Positions 54,732 to 64,000 of a stretch of 64,000 nt of DNA are shown here, one piece after another; position 1 is the stretch's first letter; each line of letters opens with the position of its first letter. This stretch comes from Rhynchopus sp. YZ270_cl-10 (taxonomy: Eukaryota; Euglenozoa; Diplonemea; Diplonemida; Diplonemidae). Under the pieces are notes generated by a model, which had not been told where the DNA came from, did not search any database, and saw nothing but the letters and a program-made list of their open reading frames with translations. Made by a program: the position numbers and the translations under genes. The DNA lies in assembly GCA_964035575.1 (NCBI GenBank), contig OZ037934.1:62001-126000 (forward strand), in the 5' to 3' direction.

Positions 54732-56147
54732 ATGTCAAAGTATATGTTTGCCGCTGCACAGTGCGACATCACTGTAGCGTCGTCGGGGCCTATCAAGGTT
54801 GATGAGCGCACTATAATAGCGCCAACGCTGAGCAGACGCGAGACACCCGAAGCGAACAAGGTGCACTCCACCCCAGCGATTGTCGACGAGGCGCGCACCC
54901 TGCCGAAATGGGAGACAGGCCGGCCGGAGGAGGAGAAGGTAAAGCTCCTCAAGGACGGTGGGTACCGTGGCATCGATCGCTATGAGGAGGTTGGTGGTGC
55001 GCATGTACGCGAGAAGGCGAGACGACTAGGTCAGGAACGGCAGCGTGTCCATCTGGAGCACACAGAGCAAGAGCTGCAGCTGCAGCAGGAGTACCAGGAA
55101 GAGCAGAACAGCATCACCGAGCTCGCGAACCAGGCAGCAGAGGCACGACGTATCGAGCTAGAGTCCTACCTCGAGGCGAAGAAGACCCAGCGTGAGTTGG
55201 AGGCAACAGAGCTGGACCCCAACGCGACGCAGCAGGACACCCGTCCAAGGGTACACCCGATAGACATCCTGCAAGGGCAGATCGCAGCAGATTTGGAAGC
55301 AGAGAGACAGTCCGAGGTATGTGACCTTTTTTTTTTCCCTTCTTTTTTTTCAGTATTGGAGCGTGTATTGGGTATTTTGGAAAGCGACCCGGTTTGGAGG
55401 TTTTTTTGGTCAATTTTTTTTTTTTTTTTTGCGCTGCGCGCGAAAACTCCTGTGACAAGCTCGCCACTCCCCCTTTTTTTCATTTCGGGCATTTAAATCA
55501 GGGTTCTCCACCATCATCATTTTTTCCCTTTCCCTCCGGGAAAGTTTCCCAGCCGTACTCCTTTAGTCGCATAGTCGGTAAGACCAACGGTGACAGCGCC
55601 GCAGGCACGGTACGGAACTTCCTTATCGAAAAGTGTTCGGCGTAACCACATTCTGAAAAAAAATATGAGAAGCGCCGAGGCAAACGATACTATTTTGAGG
55701 AAAAAAAATTTGAGGTAAATCAGGTGGTTATTTGTAAAGTTTCAGGGAACTCTTTCTTCGTGCTGTGTGTTCCTCATTATTTTACATTTACGTGGATCAG
55801 TATCCCTCGAACGTTTTGATAAAGACAGTTCATTTTTCATTAAAACTCTCCCATTTTTAATAGCAGGGCAGGTCTTCTGTCTATCATACCAACATTTTTC
55901 TTGCTCATGGTCAACACTATCTTTCTTTCAGAATCATTTTTTTTTCTCTATTCTTCAGCTTGAGGAGCTGGAGCAGGCTGCGCCTTCGTGGATCGAGCGT
56001 CTGGACACATACATGGACATCGAGAAGGGTGCGTGGCGAGAGCACTCTGCTGTGGCAAGACAGCAGATCGAGGAAGCAGGCGAGCCTTCAGAAGAACACA
56101 CTGCAGCAGTGTCAGAGATGCGCGAGTCTCTTGTGGTCGAGGAGTGA
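54732..56147 (+). CDS. Coiled-coil protein, unidentified, two exons (257 aa)
   Basis: Exon 1 is 54732-55316 and exon 2 is 55959-56147, joined in phase 0 at RQSE|LEELEQ. The first 70 residues are polar and look disordered (MSKYMFAAAQCDITVASSGP). From about residue 95 onward it is one long Glu/Gln/Arg-rich coiled coil (RLGQERQRVHLEHTEQELQL, QQEYQEEQNSITELANQAAE), continuing into exon 2 (ELEQAAPSWIERLDTYMDIE). It ends SLVVEE. No family is recognised; a structural or scaffold role is likely. An acceptor-like GCTCACAG is about 40 bases before the ATG. Confidence 0.75.
55317..55958 (+). other. Spliceosomal intron of the 54.7 kb coiled-coil gene
   Basis: Donor GAG|GTATGTGA and acceptor ATTCTTCAG. 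The 642 bases hold T tracts and GCGCCGCAGGCACGGTACGG (55601-55620), a shortened form of the MITE word, so a decayed MITE piece may sit inside. Confidence 0.75.
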
Positions 56148-56757
56148 TGCTTCACTGCCCACCTGACGGAGCTTATTGGATTTCATAAATAAAATAAAAA
56201 AAAACAGGTGTTCACAACAAGTGTTCACACAGCGTGCCAGTCTGGCTATGCAGCTTGCCATGTGGCACGGCTTTCGTTACGTTCTTTTTTTAATATACTA
56301 ATAGCTAGCATGAAGCAGAGGGGCAAGGCGAGAGTCACAGGCAATGTTTCCACGTTGTCATCGTTGCTTTTGCATCATCCGTTGAGTTCAGAGTGACTGT
56401 GGAGTGAGGGAACTGGGGGCTTTTTTTTTTTTTTTTTTTTTTTGGCGCGGTGTCAGTGATTTTCTCGGATTGCTTACAAAAGAGAAAAAAAATGATGAGT
56501 GCATGTAAGACAATGTAGACGTAGTGACAGGGAGGTGCAGGTGTTCTGCTACTACCGTATAGAACCCTGCTGCCCGAAACAGGTGCTTGCAAACAGGTGC
56601 CTGCAAACAGGTGTGGTCAAAGTGTTGTGGGCGTAAATAAATACTGCAAACTAAAATGAAATGCACAGTCCTTTCGTGGTTTTATGCTTACCAAGACCTG
56701 CTCAATGTGCATTGTTCTGGCACGATGTTGTAGCGTCGTGATGTGGTGTGTCAGTTC
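56148..56757. other. Intergenic, no recognised gene
   Basis: AT-rich with T tracts and a GGTGCNTGCAAACA direct repeat near 56580-56615. A possible polyadenylation signal (AATAAA, AAATAA) follows the coiled-coil stop at about 56187-56197. Confidence 0.45.
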
Positions 56758-56886
56758 CATGCCACCATTGCCACTCTCGCCTCACGGTGCAATGACCTGT
56801 GTCGCTATCGTCGCAAACCATTCTCACCCCTCAGCCTTCACACCCCTGCAGAAAACTACCAACACAACACAACACCCACAAAAACA

Positions 56887-57349
56887 ATGTTCCGTCTTAC
56901 TCGCATGGTGCTGGGAACGAACCAGGGACGTGTTGTGCGTTGGCTGGACCAGAAGGGGTTCGGATTCGTTCAGCGTTCCGACAACGACGCTGAGGTGTTT
57001 GTGCACCAGAGCGCTATCCGCATGCAGGTATGGTGGTGGGCAGTTTCTTGTGTTGCAAGACACGTGTTTTGATGTTTTGGTTGTTGCAGCAAACACCCCG
57101 TGATGTGCTCACGACACTGTTTCTCTGCTTATTATGTATTCACACCACTTGTCCTTTTCCTTTTTCCTTTTCCTTTTCCTTTCCCTTTCTTTCACACACA
57201 ACACTTCCTTGCAGGGGTTCCGCTCCCTCGCTGAGCAGCAGGATGTGGAGTTCGACATTGAGACCGACCACATGGGAAGAGAGAAGGCCATCAACCTGAC
57301 GGCTGTTGGCGGAGGTGACCCGAAGCCGTTCGCACGTGACAACTACTAG
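56887..57349 (+). CDS. Cold-shock domain protein, copy 1 (two exons, 91 aa)
   Basis: Exons are 56887-57027 and 57215-57349, phase 0, join IRMQ|GFRSLA. A single cold-shock domain fills the protein: GRVVRWLDQKGFGFVQR (RNP1-type KGFGF), AEVFVHQSAI (RNP2-type VFVH), then an exon 2 tail with EFDIETDHMGREKAINLTAV and GGGDPKPF. Such domains bind single-stranded RNA or DNA; trypanosomatid RBP16 is an organellar example. The N-terminus MFRLTRMVLGTNQ is basic and hydrophobic and could be a short mitochondrial presequence (inference). The 5' UTR is CTGCAG followed by CAACACAACACAAC. Confidence 0.9.
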
Positions 57350-57640
57350 ACGCTCTGAAGAGTGTTTGTCCTGTGGAGGTGTCTGTGTCTTGGAACACAG
57401 AACACACGTGCACAGCTTCAGTTTTTATATATTTTTTGCAAACTAATGCAACACGAAGGCAGCGCCTGAGCTGCGCAAGCGCCCGTTTTAGAATTAATGA
57501 GCGTCGCTCAGAGTAACAAAAAATGAAAAAAAAATAATCCCCCCCACACACATACAATGCCCTTTTGCCATATATTCGTAACAACACACCACGGCAACAC
57601 CACAGAAAACTACCAACACAACACAACACCCACAAAAACA

Positions 57641-58090
57641 ATGTTCCGTCTTACTCGCATGGTGCTGGGAACGAACCAGGGACGTGTTGTGCGTTGGCTG
57701 GACCAGAAGGGGTTCGGATTTGTTCAGCGTTCCGACAACGACGCTGAGGTGTTTGTGCACCAGAGCGCTATCCGCATGCAGGTATGGTGGTGGGCAGTTT
57801 CTTGTGTTGCAAGACACGTGTTTTGATGTTTTGGTTGTTGCAGCAAACACCCCGTGATGTGCTCACGATACTGTTTCTCTGCTTATTATGTATTCACACC
57901 ACTTGTCCTTTTTCCTTCCCCTTCCTTTACTTTCACACACACCACTTCCTTACAGGGGTTCCGCTCCCTCGCTGAGCAGCAGGATGTGGAGTTCGACATT
58001 GAGACCGACCACATGGGAAGAGAGAAGGCCATCAACCTGACGGCTGTTGGCGGAGGTGACCCGAAGCCGTTCGCACGTGACAACTACTAG
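57641..58090 (+). CDS. Cold-shock domain protein, copy 2 (two exons, 91 aa)
   Basis: Exons are 57641-57781 and 57956-58090. The protein is the same as copy 1, and only silent differences were seen. It starts 291 bases after the copy 1 stop. The 5' UTR and intron are shared, but the intron pyrimidine tract is shorter and the 3' UTR is different (CGTCGCACCACCC after the stop). Close spacing on one strand would allow a shared transcript. Confidence 0.9.
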
Positions 58091-58517
58091 ACGTCGCACC
58101 ACCCTATCGTACACACTATCCACGCAGCGTCTGAGCCACGCAAAGCACCCCCGAAGCACACCCCGCTTGACCACCCACCCCCCCACACCCCTGCCCAAAC
58201 CCACGCACGCACGGTCTGCGAGCTGAGCGTCGCTCTTGCTTAGATATCGGGTGTTGGGTAGACTTGGTATCTGTGACCTGTGAAAGAAATGTTAGTGACG
58301 AGGCAGATGGCCTGCCGTCTGCGCTACAGGCCTTGCCACACCAGCAAGGCAGGTGCCATCATACGAGTTCAGAGCTACATGCATAAACACTGCCACCCCT
58401 CATCCTCTTTATGTTTTACGTGCAACCCCACACCACCACCACACCACCACACCACCACACCACACCACCACACCTGTGCAGGCAACATTCTACACAATGC
58501 TGCGCTATTCCACTGAG

Positions 58518-59853
58518 TTACAACCTTTCTTTGAAACTTTGCACAGAGGTGGGCTACCTACACGGGGCCAACAAATGTGTCTTACCCAGCGCAACATCGT
58601 ACGGAAGCATGGCATAGTGTGGCACCTTGCCGCCTGTCTTGCCAACGTTGTCTTTTAGTGCTGGTCATGAGGGGAGAGTGATGCTGGAAGGCCCAACATC
58701 GCAACTCTGTCGAGGCTATTGTAAACATCAGACCCGCTGGTGGGACTCCAGAGAACGATGTGACATGCTGGGTGGGGTGGTTTGATACCTAGTGAGGATA
58801 GTTATTGCACAGAATATGGCCCTTTGGGTTGGTGGGGTGGTGTGGGGTGGGGGTACTTCCCATGGGAGGACGAAGGGCTGCCTTGTTGAGAGCTGTGTGT
58901 GGACTATGCGGCGTGGGGTGTGTGTGTGTGTGTGTGTGTCCCATTATCCTGCATGCAATGCGGTTCATGGCGTGTATGTAAAAAGCAGGTGTGTGTGTGT
59001 GGTTCCTAAGAGCGAGGCGTTGTCCAGAATGTGTGAGTGTTTCGGGGGATGGGTGCAGTGTATACAAGGAGAGAATGTGTGGTAGGAGAGCCTCGTGTGA
59101 AGGTGTGGTGCGAAAACGCAATCCCTCCTCCTGTCAGGGGAAGGAAGGGGAAAGGGGGGTGGGGTGGGGTGGGGAACGGGTGTTACGCTGAAGTTCAAAC
59201 CTCTCGAGGATTGATCTTCCGATGGTGCGCAACCGACGTCACCGCGTGAGATCCCACATCCGACGTTCCAAAGCTCCGTTGCAATCGCAGCCTGGAGTTC
59301 GAACCTGCTAGGATTGATCTTCAGGTCTGCAGGGGCGAGGGAGGTCGTAGGCTGTCCTAGTTTTTGCACGCTGTGTTTGTTACAACAGACGCCAAGTGGT
59401 GAGGGGTGGGAGGATGGGGGGGAGACAGCGAGCCTGCCAACAATTGTTGTGTTTGGGGGACACATATCAAAAGCTTGTGTTGCGTGTTGCCTCGGGGAGG
59501 GCGTCAAAAGCAGCTGTGGGTGGCGTCTGCTGGGAGCGTTGTGTCAGGTATATGAGATTGCACTGCACACCATCTGGCAGGAGGCTAGTTGGGGGTGACG
59601 GTCCTCTTGCACCATGATGGTATGATGGTTGCCCTGAGTGTAGAGATGTTTTTAGAGATGCCACACAGTGGTGGCGTGTGCGGACGCTCAGAGGTTGTAC
59701 TGCACTTCATGATAGCCTGCATGCTGGTGAGTCTTGCATGGCTGTTGAGAGCATGCCATGAGTGCTGTTAGTTGTCGCACGCTGTGCGAGTCAGCATATG
59801 CCGAGCACTGATCATTGGCTCAAAATGGGTGGTTGGGGTGGTTGGGGGGATGC
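58518..59853. other. Intergenic between duplication blocks
   Basis: Non-coding by eye. It contains a detached LINE-type tail (58773-58830), a (GT)n run near 58918-58940, GGGGT repeats near 59155-59175, and a small direct repeat at 59192-59222 and 59289-59322 (GTTCAAACCT / GTTCGAACCT, then AGGATTGATCTTC). Confidence 0.5.
58773..58830 (-). repeat. LINE-type 3' tail, detached copy
   Basis: The minus strand reads GGGCCATATTCTGTGCAATA, ACTATCCTCACTAGGTATCA, AACC. It corresponds to the tail at 21.1 kb. The CA run is replaced by CCACCCCACC. Confidence 0.6.
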
Positions 59854-60249
59854 GTCTGTACGTCTGTACGTCTGTACGTCTGTACGTCTGTACGTCTGTA
59901 CGTCTGTACGTCTGTACGTCTGTACGTCTGTACGTCTGTACGTCTGTACGTCTGTACGTCTGTACGTCTGTACGTCTGTACGTCTGTACGTCTGTACGTC
60001 TGTACGTCTGTACGTCTGTACGTCTGTACGTCTGTACGTCTGTACGTCTGTACGTCTGTACGTCTGTACGTCTGTACGTCTGTACGTCTGTACGTCTGTA
60101 CGTCTGTACGTCTGTACGTCTGTACGTCTGTACGTCTGTACGTCTGTACGTCTGTACGTCTGTACGTCTGTACGTCTGTACGTCTGTACGTCTGTACGTC
60201 TGTACGTCTGTACGTCTGTACGTCTGTACGTCTGTACGTCTGTACGTCT
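59854..60249. repeat. 8-bp satellite (TGTACGTC)n, about 49 copies
   Basis: Perfectly regular. The only visible deviations are at the two edges. It includes the palindromes GTAC and ACGT. Not coding despite open frames. Confidence 0.97.
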
Positions 60250-60679
60250 TCCTACGCACTGCTCGCATTGGGTGGGAGGGTCTGGTGTCGCATAGTGCTG
60301 CACTGAAAGGCTTGGCGTGCTGGGTGCAATGGGTGGTAAGGTAGGATACGTGCTTTTACGTTCTTTCTCATTTTTGGATGAGAAAGGACAGAAAAGTACC
60401 TGAGAGCTGTGGGGTCGTGAATGGGGGTCCCCAAAAACCCCCTCGGGTGAGGGAGGGTGCACGCACGTCTCTTAGGGAGGCACGTTGGCGGGAGGTCTGC
60501 AGACCGGTGAGGGTTGTGTGCAGAAGAAGAGAGCAGCGCTACAGCAGGGGATGGGGAGGGGACGTGAGGGGGTCAGAAGGGTACGCGACGCACTGGTATT
60601 TTTATTTTTATTTTTTTGCAAGACTGGCACTCTGACTAGCACTTTACTGGAACAAAACAACAATCAGCACTGGCAGTCA

Positions 60680-60775
60680 TTTTACGATTAGTACAATGGC
60701 TTGCGAGGGTTACGTTCGTTTGGTGACCAAGACGAGAGGCTTAGGTTCATCTGATAAACGTTTCTTTAGGTTTTG
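60680..60775 (+). repeat. SINE-like repeat, family 2 (diverged)
   Basis: GGTGACCAAGACGAGAGGCT, TAGGTTCATCTGATAAAC and TTTCTTTAGG resemble the 3' half of 53314-53400. The bases before it (TACGATTAGTACAATGGC) are not shared with the other copies seen. Confidence 0.45.
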
Positions 60776-62143
60776 TTCAGTGCTCGAGGCTGTGCTTGAT
60801 ATGCAGGGCGTCACTCTGGGGTTTGCCCACTTCGACAGAAACGGGTTTGCGGGTTGCGGAATTCCCGTTCGTCAGCCCAGAGCGTTGTTGTGGCCACCAA
60901 TCACAAAGTGGAGGCTGTTGGTGGGTTACCAGGAGGTGCTGTGTGCCGTTCAGTTAACTCCCTTTGCCAGACTTTGGAAGTCCGTGCAGCGTTCGTGTCT
61001 GGTCGCCTATAGGAGGCTGCTCATGCACCCCCAGACTCAGTTGTGCACCTCTCTTCGTCACAGACGAGGTGCAGCTGTGGACCAAGGTACGGGGACACTA
61101 CCACACAAAGCCGCAAACACGACACGTACGGACGAGACGGGCGCGTTCGTGTGTTCCCTCATGCTCACACGGCCTCGAGCATGAGCGCACGCTTCCAAGC
61201 ATGCAAATCTGTTGCAGAACACATAGCGGCACACACCCACATTGCTGTACGGCTACCACAGCTCCCACAGCTTCGCCCTGCGTCCCCTGCTGCACGCTTC
61301 GTCGTGGAAGGGTGGCCAGCGAGAGTCACAACAGTCCTGCACAGGGGGCTTGGTCAGGCCTTCACGTTGACAAGCTCCCTAAGAACTGCACCGATGTGGA
61401 CCTAGAGACGACACGGAGGACATAGTGACCTTTGCTGCACAATTTAAATGCCCTTTTTTTGCGTGTTCTGTGTCCAATGAAGCTCCGTGAGTGCATCACG
61501 CCGTAGCGAGTCGCACGCCCCAGACGAAGCAAGCCACTACGGAGGGGCCCCTTCACCACCAAAGGCACCATGCGAGGTTCCCTTGGTGTCCCATAGCGTT
61601 GTCCTTGTGAAACACCAAGGCTACGGGGTCTCAGGCCCTCTCGTACACGAACGACATCCATGCCACCGCACAGTCGGGCACCTTATGCGCGAGGTCGCTG
61701 CACAGAGATGGCCCTGGAAGCATCCCAACACAGCGAGACCAACGTCAAGGGAGACAGCACGCCACTGCTGCAGTGCAGCAACCACGTGGTCAGCGACCAC
61801 AGGAATGTCTCGACGGTGCCGTGCACGACATACGACATACGACATACGAAAGGCTGCGATAATAAGATACGCAAGGAAGTTGTGGGTGCTGTGGTAAAAG
61901 AAGGGATGCTGAAGCAACGCATCTTGGCCCGTATACGGGGCTGTGTTGCGCATCAGTGTCAGCAGACTGTGCGTGGTCTGAGCAGATGGGATGGGACAAA
62001 ACAGACCCTTGGTAACAGCAGCGTACAGACATTGATGCAGACGGGTGGGTGGACGTTAATGTGTTTGGGTTGTTCGTACCACAGGAGGTTCTGGCACAAT
62101 GGTTTGTTGGGCCTGATGTGGAACTGAACACATGTGTCGTATC
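60776..62143. other. Intergenic, no recognised gene
   Basis: Several open frames of 100-160 codons overlap on both strands but none has a recognisable motif or a convincing composition. A short ACATACGACATACGACATACG repeat is at about 61829-61849. I would not call a gene here. Confidence 0.4.
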
Positions 62144-62271
62144 ATGCCACCATTGCCACTCTCGCCTCACGGTGCAATGACCTGTGTCGCCATCGTCGCA
62201 AACCATTCTCACCCCTCAGCCTTCACACCCCTGCAGAAAACTACCAACACAACACAACACCCACAAAAACA

Positions 62272-62734
62272 ATGTTCCGTCTTACTCGCATGGTGCTGGG
62301 AACGAACCAGGGACGTGTTGTGCGTTGGCTGGACCAGAAGGGGTTTGGATTTGTTCAGCGTTCCGACAACGACGCTGAGGTGTTTGTGCACCAGAGCGCT
62401 ATCCGCATGCAGGTATGGTGGTGGGCAGTTTCTTGTGTTGCAAGACACGTGTTTTGATGTTTTGGTTGTTGCAGCAAACACCCCATGATGTGCTCACGAC
62501 ACTGTTTCTCTGCTTATTATGTATTCACACCACTTGTCCTTTTCCTTTTTCCTTTTCCTTTTCCTTTCCCTTTCTTTCACACACACCACTTCCTTACAGG
62601 GGTTCCGCTCCCTCGCTGAGCAGCAGGATGTGGAGTTCGACATTGAGACCGACCACATGGGAAGAGAGAAGGCCATCAACCTGACGGCTGTTGGCGGAGG
62701 TGACCCGAAGCCGTTCGCACGTGACAACTACTAG
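62272..62734 (+). CDS. Cold-shock domain protein, copy 3 (two exons, 91 aa)
   Basis: Exons are 62272-62412 and 62600-62734. It is the block B counterpart of copy 1, including the long pyrimidine tract in the intron and the same 3' UTR (GACGCTCTGAAGAG). The protein appears identical. The RNA-binding motifs KGFGF and VFVH are intact. Confidence 0.9.
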
Positions 62735-63018
62735 ACGCTCTGAAGAGTGTTTGTCCTGTGGAGGTGTCTGTGTCTTGGAACACAGAACACACGTGCACAG
62801 CTTCAGTTTTTATATATTTTTTGCAAACTAATGCAACACGAAGGCAGCGCCTGAGCTGCGCAAGCGCCCGTTTTAGAATTAATGAGCGTCGCTCAGAGTA
62901 ACAAAATGAAAAAAATCCCCCCCACACACATACAATGCCCTTTTGCCATATATTCGTAACAACACACCACGGCAACACCACAGAAAACTACCAACACAAC
63001 ACAACACCCACAAAAACA

Positions 63019-63468
63019 ATGTTCCGTCTTACTCGCATGGTGCTGGGAACGAACCAGGGACGTGTTGTGCGTTGGCTGGACCAGAAGGGGTTCGGATTTG
63101 TTCAGCGTTCCGACAACGACGCTGAGGTGTTTGTGCACCAGAGCGCTATCCGCATGCAGGTATGGTGGTGGGCAGTTTCTTGTGTTGCAAGACACGTGTT
63201 TTGATGTTTTGGTTGTTGCAGCAAACACCCCGTGATGTGCTCACGATACTGTTTCTCTGCTTATTATGTATTCACACCACTTGTCCTTTTTCCTTCCCCT
63301 TCCTTTACTTTCACACACACCACTTCCTTACAGGGGTTCCGCTCCCTCGCTGAGCAGCAGGATGTGGAGTTCGACATTGAGACCGACCACATGGGAAGAG
63401 AGAAGGCCATCAACCTGACGGCTGTTGGCGGAGGTGACCCGAAGCCGTTCGCACGTGACAACTACTAG
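63019..63468 (+). CDS. Cold-shock domain protein, copy 4 (two exons, 91 aa)
   Basis: Exons are 63019-63159 and 63334-63468. It is the block B counterpart of copy 2 with the short intron tract and the copy 2-type 3' UTR. The intergenic gap to copy 3 is 284 bases, with a few bases deleted in the A runs compared with block A. Confidence 0.9.
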
Positions 63469-63855
63469 ACGTCGCACCACCCTATCGTACACACTATCCA
63501 CGCAGCGTCTGAGCCACGCAAAGCACCCCCGAAGCACACCCCGCTTGACCACCCACCCCCCCACACCCCTGCCCAAACCCACGCACGCACGGTCTGCGAG
63601 CTGAGCGTCGCTCTTGCTTAGATATCGGGTGTTGGGTAGACTTGGTATCTGTGACCTGTGAAAGAAATGTTAGTGACGAGGCAGATGGCCTGCCGTCTGC
63701 GCTACAGGCCTTGCCACACCAGCAAGGCAGGTGCCATCATACGAGTTCAGAGCTACATGCATAAACACTGCCACCCCTCATCCTCTTTATGTTTTACGTG
63801 CAACCCCACACCACCACACCACACCACCACACCTGTGCAGGCAACATTCTACACA

Positions 63856-63993
63856 ATGCTGCGCTATTCCACTACGCTCCTGAGGGAGACTGCCACAGTC
63901 AGGAGGTGGGTGAAGAGCCGTGGGTTCGGATTTCTTACTAGGGAGAACGAGACACAAGACGTTTTCGTCCACCACTCTGCCCTGGGGAATGGG
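63856..63993 (+). CDS. Cold-shock domain protein, diverged fifth member, first exon
   Basis: ATG at 63856 opens 46 codons ending LGNG before GTATGTC, a donor at 63994, cut by the window edge. It reads TVRRWVKSRGFGFLTRENET then QDVFVHHSALGNG, with RGFGF and VFVHH in the right places and the donor at the same point of the domain as in copies 1-4. The N-terminus (MLRYSTTLLRETA) is different, basic and hydroxylated, resembling a mitochondrial presequence. Block A keeps only its first six codons. Confidence 0.8.
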
Positions 63994-64000
63994 GTATGTC

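Larger units (their letters stand above)
56758..58516 (+). repeat. Segmental duplication block A (pairs with 62144-63877)
   Basis: Begins CATGCCACCATTGCCACTCT and ends inside the first codons of a fifth cold-shock gene (ATGCTGCGCTATTCCACT). Block B has the same start and order and continues into the intact fifth gene. Identity by eye is very high, with small indels in A/T and C/T runs. Confidence 0.9.
62144..63877 (+). repeat. Segmental duplication block B
   Basis: Counterpart of 56758-58516. Since its right edge runs on into an intact fifth cold-shock gene exon, block B is probably the original and block A the copy. Confidence 0.9.

Noticed and set aside
59812-60462. Arg/Asp/Val and Arg/Leu/Tyr repeat open frames
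   Set aside because: Translation of the 8-bp satellite; frames close as soon as the array ends.
60696-61184. 162-codon open frame as a gene
   Set aside because: Starts in a SINE-like repeat, and no motif or codon pattern supports it.

Overview
The window is nuclear DNA from a unicellular eukaryote with a repeat-rich genome. Long protein genes stand far apart. They carry GT-AG introns with good coding phase (exportin-2 fragment, two-pore channel, cold-shock genes, a coiled-coil gene) and sit among retroposons, foldback DNA, satellites and poly(A)/poly(T) tracts. Nothing bacterial is present. A polypyrimidine-AG lies 0-50 bases upstream of most start codons, which would suit spliced-leader trans-splicing. 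Together with cis-introns, isolated rRNA pieces and cold-shock RNA-binding proteins, this makes a euglenozoan (diplonemid-like) protist my best guess. That is inference only; no spliced-leader or tRNA gene was found.

Layout. 0-5.4 kb: an exportin-2 (CSE1) fragment, SINE-like repeats, an 819-bp foldback transposon and an isolated 3' piece of LSU rRNA. 5.9-8.2 kb: a ten-helix drug/metabolite-type transporter. 8.5-13.4 kb: candidate exons, hairpins, and a ubiquitin-like + leucine-rich-repeat gene. 13.4-17.2 kb: a two-pore cation channel. 17.8-29.2 kb: a non-LTR retrotransposon (ORF1 plus ORF2 with OTU, APE endonuclease, RT and RNase H) followed tail-to-head by a 5'-truncated second copy. 29.3-30.8 kb: an SSU rRNA fragment and a 9-bp satellite set in a degenerate GTGAGAGCNT repeat. 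31.5-32.3 kb: a SAM + double ubiquitin-like gene. 34.7-38.2 kb: a four-DOMON ferric reductase. 38.4-52.2 kb: a nested cluster of hairpin-ended repeats of two matched end types, a poly(A)-tailed retroposed insertion and a 4.35-kb array of a 14-bp unit. 52.6-56.1 kb: two coiled-coil genes with an 8-bp-TSD hAT-like MITE between them. 56.9-64 kb: five cold-shock domain genes in two duplicated blocks around an 8-bp satellite.

Functional themes are membrane redox and ion transport (ferric reductase, two-pore channel, transporter), ubiquitin-fold adaptors (two genes) and single-domain cold-shock RNA-binding proteins. I see no operon-like pathway. The most unusual material is the 38-52 kb repeat cluster. 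Its two subfamilies each repeat one 10-bp word singly at the left end and as a perfect hairpin at the right end. Also notable is the LINE 3' tail, which recurs away from the LINE.
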